A stretch of 11,517 nucleotides of DNA. Source: Deltaproteobacteria bacterium. GTDB lineage: Bacteria; Desulfobacterota; Deferrimicrobia; Deferrimicrobiales; Deferrimicrobiaceae. The DNA lies in the NCBI GenBank assembly GCA_017889845.1, contig JAGGAJ010000043.1, positions 1 through 11,517 of the forward strand, written 5' to 3'. Each line of letters opens with the position of its first letter. Position 1 is the stretch's first letter. A model generated the notes under the pieces. It was not told where the DNA came from. It searched no databases and saw nothing but the letters and a program-made list of their open reading frames with translations. Made by a program: the position numbers and the translations under genes. Positions 7,509 to 11,517 of this stretch are shown one piece after another.

Positions 7509-8204
7509 ATGAAGAAGGTTCTGGTGCTGGCGCTCGTCGGGTTCCTCGCCGCCGGGGTCGCCGCCGTGTGGGCCCCCGCGAGGGCGCAAGAGTACGACCG
7601 GTACGAGCGCGGGACGTCCCCCCCGCCACCGCCCCCGCCCCCTCCCGCCAGATACAAGACCGCGCCCCCGCCGCCGCCCCGCCCGGTCGGGTTCCACGCG
7701 GGACCGTACCTGTTCGCCAACATCGGCCTCTTCGAACCCAACAGTTACAGCGACGGACTGAGCGGGTATTCTTCCGACTGGAGCGGGAACATCGCGATCG
7801 GATCGCGCGTGTCGCCCTTTGCGGCGATCGAGGGGGGAGTCGGGTATTACACGGCGAGCGCCGGATCGAACGAGGTCAGCGTGGTGCCGGTGACGATCGG
7901 CGGCCGCCTCATCATTCCCAACCCGGTCTTCGAGCCGTACCTGGGAGGCGGGATCGGGGTCTACTTCGCCAGCCTGGAGGAGCCCGTCCAGGTATCCCCG
8001 TTGATCTCTACCGACGATTCCGAGGCCGCCATCGGGGGGTACGTCAACTTCGGCCTCGACATGTGGATCAACCCGAAAATCGCGCTCAACGTGGACGCAA
8101 GGTACCAGATGGCCGATCCCAGCTTCACCTCGATTACCGGGGTATCGTACGACGTCGACGTGAGCGGGTGGGAGATCAACTTCGGAGTCCGGATCAACTT
8201 CTGA
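7509..8204 (+). CDS. Outer-membrane beta-barrel protein with proline-rich N-terminal linker
   Basis: This is a 231-residue predicted outer-membrane protein whose specific function I do not recognise. A signal peptide is clear: MKK, a hydrophobic core (4-21), and a likely cleavage site after Ala26 (ARA before QEY). The mature N-terminus is short and charged, then proline-rich: nine prolines in a row (38-46), a short ARYKTA spacer, then five more (53-57). From about residue 61 the chain alternates polar and hydrophobic residues with many Gly and aromatic positions, typical of an eight-stranded barrel of the OmpA/OmpW-like superfamily. It ends in Phe within NFGVRINF, the usual BAM recognition form. 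The ATG is chosen over an in-frame upstream ATG at 7428 because AAGGAGG sits 5 bases ahead of it and the signal peptide begins there. It heads the plus-strand unit with the phosphorylase and the DUF507 genes. It could be a porin-like or structural protein; no ligand can be read from the sequence. Confidence 0.85.
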   Translation: MKKVLVLALVGFLAAGVAAVWAPARAQEYDRYERGTSPPPPPPPPPARYKTAPPPPPRPVGFHAGPYLFANIGLFEPNSYSDGLSGYSSDWSGNIAIGSRVSPFAAIEGGVGYYTASAGSNEVSVVPVTIGGRLIIPNPVFEPYLGGGIGVYFASLEEPVQVSPLISTDDSEAAIGGYVNFGLDMWINPKIALNVDARYQMADPSFTSITGVSYDVDVSGWEINFGVRINF

Positions 8205-9115
8205 TCAAGAGGGCGCCGGCAAACCCTTCCCGGGTCCTCCTCCTCGGGGGATCCGGGGCGTACGCGCTCCCCGCGGGGACGCTGGGAGAACGGCTTTCCT
8301 CCCGCCGCGTCCGCACCCCGTACGGCCTCTCCAGCCCGGTCCACCTGTACGAGAGGGACGGCCTCCGGTTCTTTTTCCTGTCCCGCCACGGGGAGCGCGG
8401 GTACGAGAAGACGGCGCCGTACGTGAACTACCGGGCGAACGTCTACGCCGCGAAACGGCTGGGAGTCGAACGGATCTTCGCGTGGACGGGGCCCGGCGCC
8501 ATCTTCCCCCGGTACCGCCCCGGGGACCTCGTGCTCCCGGACGACCTCCTCGACTTCACCCGGAACCGCCCGTCGACGTTCTACGAGGGGAAGGGGATCG
8601 GCTTCATCCGGCAGTCCCCCGTGTTCTGCGAAACGGCGCGCAAGGCCCTCCGGAGCGCGTGGGGCCCGCTCGGAGGGGGGAAGCGCCTGCACGTCGGCGG
8701 GACGTACGCCTGCACCGAAGGGCCGCGCCTGGAAACCCCCGCCGAGATCCGGTTCCTGGCATCGGCCGGGGCGCACCTCGTCGGGATGACCCTCTGCCCC
8801 GAGGCGTTCCTCGCCCGGGAGCTCGAGATCTGCTACGCGCCGGTGGCGTACGTGACGAACTACGCGGAAGGGGTGAAGAGGCTGCCGTACCGGCGCGGGA
8901 CGCTGTTCGAGGGGATGCTGCCGCCCTCCCTCGCTTCGGCGGTCGAGGCGGCGAAGAATGCCATCCCGGCGGTCGCCCTGGCGGCCGCCGGGGCCCTCGC
9001 GGGGGAGGAGAGGGATTGCCCCTGCGCGGTTTCGATGGAAAGATACCGTAAGCGGGGAGTCATCGGCCCCGACTTCCGGGATTGGGTGGCGCAGCCGGGG
9101 AGGGGGAAGCGGTGA
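8168..9115 (+). CDS. mtnP: MTAP/PNP-family nucleoside phosphorylase (methylthioadenosine or methylthioinosine phosphorylase)
   Basis: Members of this family split purine nucleosides with phosphate. Substrates are 5'-methylthioadenosine (methionine salvage), methylthioinosine, or inosine and guanosine. Numbered from the GTG at 8168 (315 residues): GGSG phosphate loop (27-30), SRHG (72-75), VNYRAN (86-91), EGPRLET (184-190), GMT (206-208), VTNYAEG with Asn231, and a CPC pair (284-286) like the Cys-x-Cys of some archaeal MTA phosphorylases. Asn at 231, where MTA phosphorylases have Asp, favours a 6-oxopurine. The stretch from YACTEGPRLET on resembles Pseudomonas methylthioinosine phosphorylase, so the mtnP symbol is provisional. 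The start is uncertain. GTG 8168 overlaps the upstream gene by 37 bases with no good Shine-Dalgarno. The alternative is CTG at 8201, overlapping the upstream TGA as CTGA and giving 304 residues. No other canonical start lies between 8168 and the conserved GGSG loop. The stop overlaps the first DUF507 gene as GTGA. Confidence 0.85.
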   Translation: MGDQLRSPDQLLIKRAPANPSRVLLLGGSGAYALPAGTLGERLSSRRVRTPYGLSSPVHLYERDGLRFFFLSRHGERGYEKTAPYVNYRANVYAAKRLGVERIFAWTGPGAIFPRYRPGDLVLPDDLLDFTRNRPSTFYEGKGIGFIRQSPVFCETARKALRSAWGPLGGGKRLHVGGTYACTEGPRLETPAEIRFLASAGAHLVGMTLCPEAFLARELEICYAPVAYVTNYAEGVKRLPYRRGTLFEGMLPPSLASAVEAAKNAIPAVALAAAGALAGEERDCPCAVSMERYRKRGVIGPDFRDWVAQPGRGKR

Positions 9116-9393
9116 GGCTCAACGACGAGCAGCTCCGGCGCATCGGGGCGACGATCCTTTCCCGGTGGAAGGCGAAGGGGCTGGTCCGCCCGAAGTCGGC
9201 CGACGAGGCGCTCGTCGCGGCGATGGCGGCCGAAATCCGCAGGGACATCCAGCGGGAGGAGGATCTCGACCGGGAGGCGGAGGCCCTGCTCGAGCAGCAC
9301 ATCCGGAAGGTCGGCGACACCCAGGCCAACACCCGCATCCTCTTCCAGAAGATCAAGGAGCGCCTCGCGAAGGATCGCGGGGTCGTCCTGTGA
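9112..9393 (+). CDS. DUF507 family protein, first copy
   Basis: This is a 93-residue protein beginning MRLNDEQLRRIG, the characteristic opening of DUF507 proteins, a small family of unknown function in Deltaproteobacteria, Aquificae and related groups. It is highly charged, with long predicted helices: 4-22, then 31-65 rich in Glu and Arg, then 70-90. There is no signal peptide, membrane segment or cysteine, so it is probably cytoplasmic. The start is GTG, overlapping the phosphorylase TGA as GTGA, with GGGGAGGGGGAAG just upstream. An in-frame ATG at 9082 would lie inside the phosphorylase gene and add ten non-conserved residues, so I rejected it. A second member follows 10 bp downstream, so the two may form a heteromer. 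That is inference only. Confidence 0.85.
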   Translation: MRLNDEQLRRIGATILSRWKAKGLVRPKSADEALVAAMAAEIRRDIQREEDLDREAEALLEQHIRKVGDTQANTRILFQKIKERLAKDRGVVL

Positions 9394-9403
9394 GAGAACC
9401 GGC

Positions 9404-9676
9404 GTGCGGCTGACCGAGTCCCGGATCTCGCACCTCTCCCATCGGCTCCGCGCCGCGCTGCGGGACGGGGGGCTCGCCGAATTCCCGGACGACGCGGCCG
9501 CGCATCGCGAGGCGAAGGCGGTGCTGGCGTCCTATGCGAGAGCGGAGGAGGAGGTCGACGCATTCGCCCGGGACCGGATCTCCCGGCTCTCCCGGCGCGT
9601 TCCGGAAGGGGGGAGGGAGTGGGACATCCTCTACCGGAAATATTTCGAGGAGGAGATGGCGCGCCGCAGGTTGTAA
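9404..9676 (+). CDS. DUF507 family protein, second copy
   Basis: This is a 90-residue protein beginning MRLTESRISHLSHRL, again the DUF507 opening. It is a diverged paralogue of the gene 10 bp upstream: both share the MRL start, a helix of similar length, an acidic/basic central region (here AEEEVDAFARDRISRLSRRV, 47-66) and a charged C-terminal helix (LYRKYFEEEMARRRL). There is no signal, membrane segment or cysteine. The start is GTG with a GAGAG stretch about 8 bases upstream, partly over the stop of the first copy. It is the last gene of the unit before the AT-rich region and the groES promoter. The molecular function of the family is unknown. Confidence 0.85.
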   Translation: MRLTESRISHLSHRLRAALRDGGLAEFPDDAAAHREAKAVLASYARAEEEVDAFARDRISRLSRRVPEGGREWDILYRKYFEEEMARRRL

Positions 9677-9706
9677 AACGGCCAGGCCCCAGAGAGCCCT
9701 GCTCAT

Positions 9707-9760
9707 AACGTGTTGATATAAAAAAGATTTTAGTGTACTGCAAAAAATCTTCGCTCCCCA
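9707..9760 (+). promoter_or_regulatory. AT-rich tract upstream of the groES -35 box (possible UP element)
   Basis: In a very GC-rich window this stretch is strongly AT-rich. An A6 tract at 9742-9747 lies about 50 bases upstream of the predicted groES transcription start, where an alpha-subunit UP element would be. It also holds an imperfect inverted repeat: AAGATTTT (9724-9731) and AAAATCTT (9744-9751) with a 12-base loop. The repeat is too weak and lacks a following T-run, so I do not call it a terminator for the DUF507 unit. The role is inferred from position and composition. Confidence 0.35.
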
Positions 9761-9789
9761 TTGACATCGCTTTCTCCCTTCGGTATATT
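9761..9789 (+). promoter_or_regulatory. Sigma70 promoter of groESL
   Basis: A perfect TTGACA at 9761-9766 and TATATT at 9784-9789 are separated by exactly 17 bases. The predicted start of transcription is near 9796-9797, inside the first arm of the CIRCE operator, so repressor binding would block initiation. The leader to the groES ATG would be about 70 bases. Confidence 0.85.
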
Positions 9790-9794
9790 TGCTG

Positions 9795-9821
9795 TTAGCA
9801 CTCGATGGCATCGAGTGCTAA
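9795..9821 (+). promoter_or_regulatory. CIRCE operator (HrcA binding site)
   Basis: TTAGCACTC (9795-9803), a nine-base spacer and GAGTGCTAA (9813-9821) match the CIRCE consensus without mismatch. CIRCE is bound by the heat-shock repressor HrcA, whose activity depends on GroEL, so groESL is autoregulated. The hrcA gene is not in this window. The spacer GATGGCATC is itself palindromic and one flanking G/C pair matches, so the whole of 9794-9822 is a dyad with 14-base arms around a single G. In the transcript it would form a hairpin at or near the 5' end. Confidence 0.97.
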
Positions 9822-9868
9822 CGCCGACAGGCAATCCAGCATACTTCGAGGTAGAAGGAGGGGAGAGC

Positions 9869-10159
9869 ATGAAAGTGAAGCCGTTGCAGGACAGGGTTCT
9901 GATCAAGCGGGTGGAGGAGGAACACAAGACAAAGGGCGGGATCATCATACCCGACAGCGCCAAGGAGAAGCCGCAGGAGGGGCTGGTCGTGGCCGTGGGC
10001 CCCGGCAAGGTGACGGATGCCGGCAACCGGGTGGCTCCCGAGGTGAAGGCGGGCGACCGCATCCTGTTCGGGAAATATTCCGGCACGGAGATCAAGGTCG
10101 ACGGAGTGGAGCACCTGATCCTGCGCGAGGACGACATCCTCGCGGTCATCACGAAGTAG
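9869..10159 (+). CDS. groES: Co-chaperonin GroES
   Basis: GroES forms the heptameric lid of the GroEL folding chamber in the cytoplasm. The 96-residue protein has the standard family length and features: the N-terminal MKVKPLQDRVLIKR strand, the mobile loop (about 17-33, HKTKGGIIIPDSAKEK) whose GGIIIP contacts GroEL, the VVAVGPG turn, and the C-terminal ILREDDILAVI. The ATG is preceded by GGAGGGGAG at a suitable distance. It is the first gene behind the CIRCE-controlled promoter, and groEL follows after 47 bp. Expression should rise on heat shock through release of HrcA. Confidence 0.99.
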   Translation: MKVKPLQDRVLIKRVEEEHKTKGGIIIPDSAKEKPQEGLVVAVGPGKVTDAGNRVAPEVKAGDRILFGKYSGTEIKVDGVEHLILREDDILAVITK

Positions 10160-10206
10160 GGCGAATCACACAAAACGAACGCACACATCCAAGGAGGGAA
10201 GATACG

Positions 10207-11517
<1,311 letters not shown>

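Noticed and set aside
6359..7741. Extension of the PBP reading frame upstream through the aroF gene
   Set aside because: The frame stays open by composition only. It runs out of phase through aroF, which is a complete enzyme, so the PBP must start near 6358.
9677..9712. Rho-independent terminator after the second DUF507 gene
   Set aside because: The GC-rich stretch here does not form a clean stem followed by a T-run.

Overview
This is a high-GC window (mostly G/C third codon positions) with tightly packed genes on both strands. The mix of families fits a Deltaproteobacteria-type Gram-negative: a groESL operon under a perfect CIRCE operator, a tandem pair of DUF507 proteins, a Thermotoga-type DAHP synthase, a PBP1B-type penicillin-binding protein with a UB2H domain, and an outer-membrane barrel protein. 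I infer a Desulfuromonadia/Geobacter-like or Deferrimicrobia-like lineage from family content alone. No 16S gene is present to confirm it. Almost everything is conserved housekeeping sequence. I see no mobile element, CRISPR array, tRNA or rRNA.

Left block, minus strand, read right to left: aroF (DAHP synthase, 6355-7374), a PBP1B-type bifunctional penicillin-binding protein (4067-6358), ileS (1231-4014), lspA (700-1221) and lgt (734 to the window edge, C-terminus cut off). Spacing is a 4-base stop/start overlap, 52 bp, 9 bp and a 35-bp overlap, so one transcript is likely. It starts from a good sigma70-type promoter at 7422-7451. The block joins aromatic amino-acid entry, peptidoglycan polymerisation, isoleucyl-tRNA charging and the first two lipoprotein-maturation enzymes (Lgt, then LspA).

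Right block, plus strand, first unit: an outer-membrane beta-barrel protein with proline-rich linkers (7509-8204), an MTAP/PNP-family nucleoside phosphorylase (8168-9115, start uncertain), and two small DUF507 proteins (9112-9393 and 9404-9676). These overlap or nearly touch. I could not identify a convincing promoter for this unit. An AT-rich stretch of about 190 bp follows, with no clear rho-independent terminator.

Right block, second unit: a textbook sigma70 promoter (TTGACA, 17 bp, TATATT) runs into a CIRCE operator at the transcription start, followed by groES (9869-10159) and groEL (10207 to the window edge, about 437 of roughly 545 residues). This implies HrcA repression with heat-shock release.

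The points most worth a second look are: an apparent CTG start codon for the PBP; the same CTGATC junction at the phosphorylase start; a CIRCE whose normally unconserved spacer is also palindromic, giving 14-bp arms around one base; an Asn at the purine-selectivity position of the phosphorylase; extra paired CxxC motifs in IleRS; and the linkage of a UB2H-type PBP to lipoprotein-processing genes. I found no clearly new biological system.
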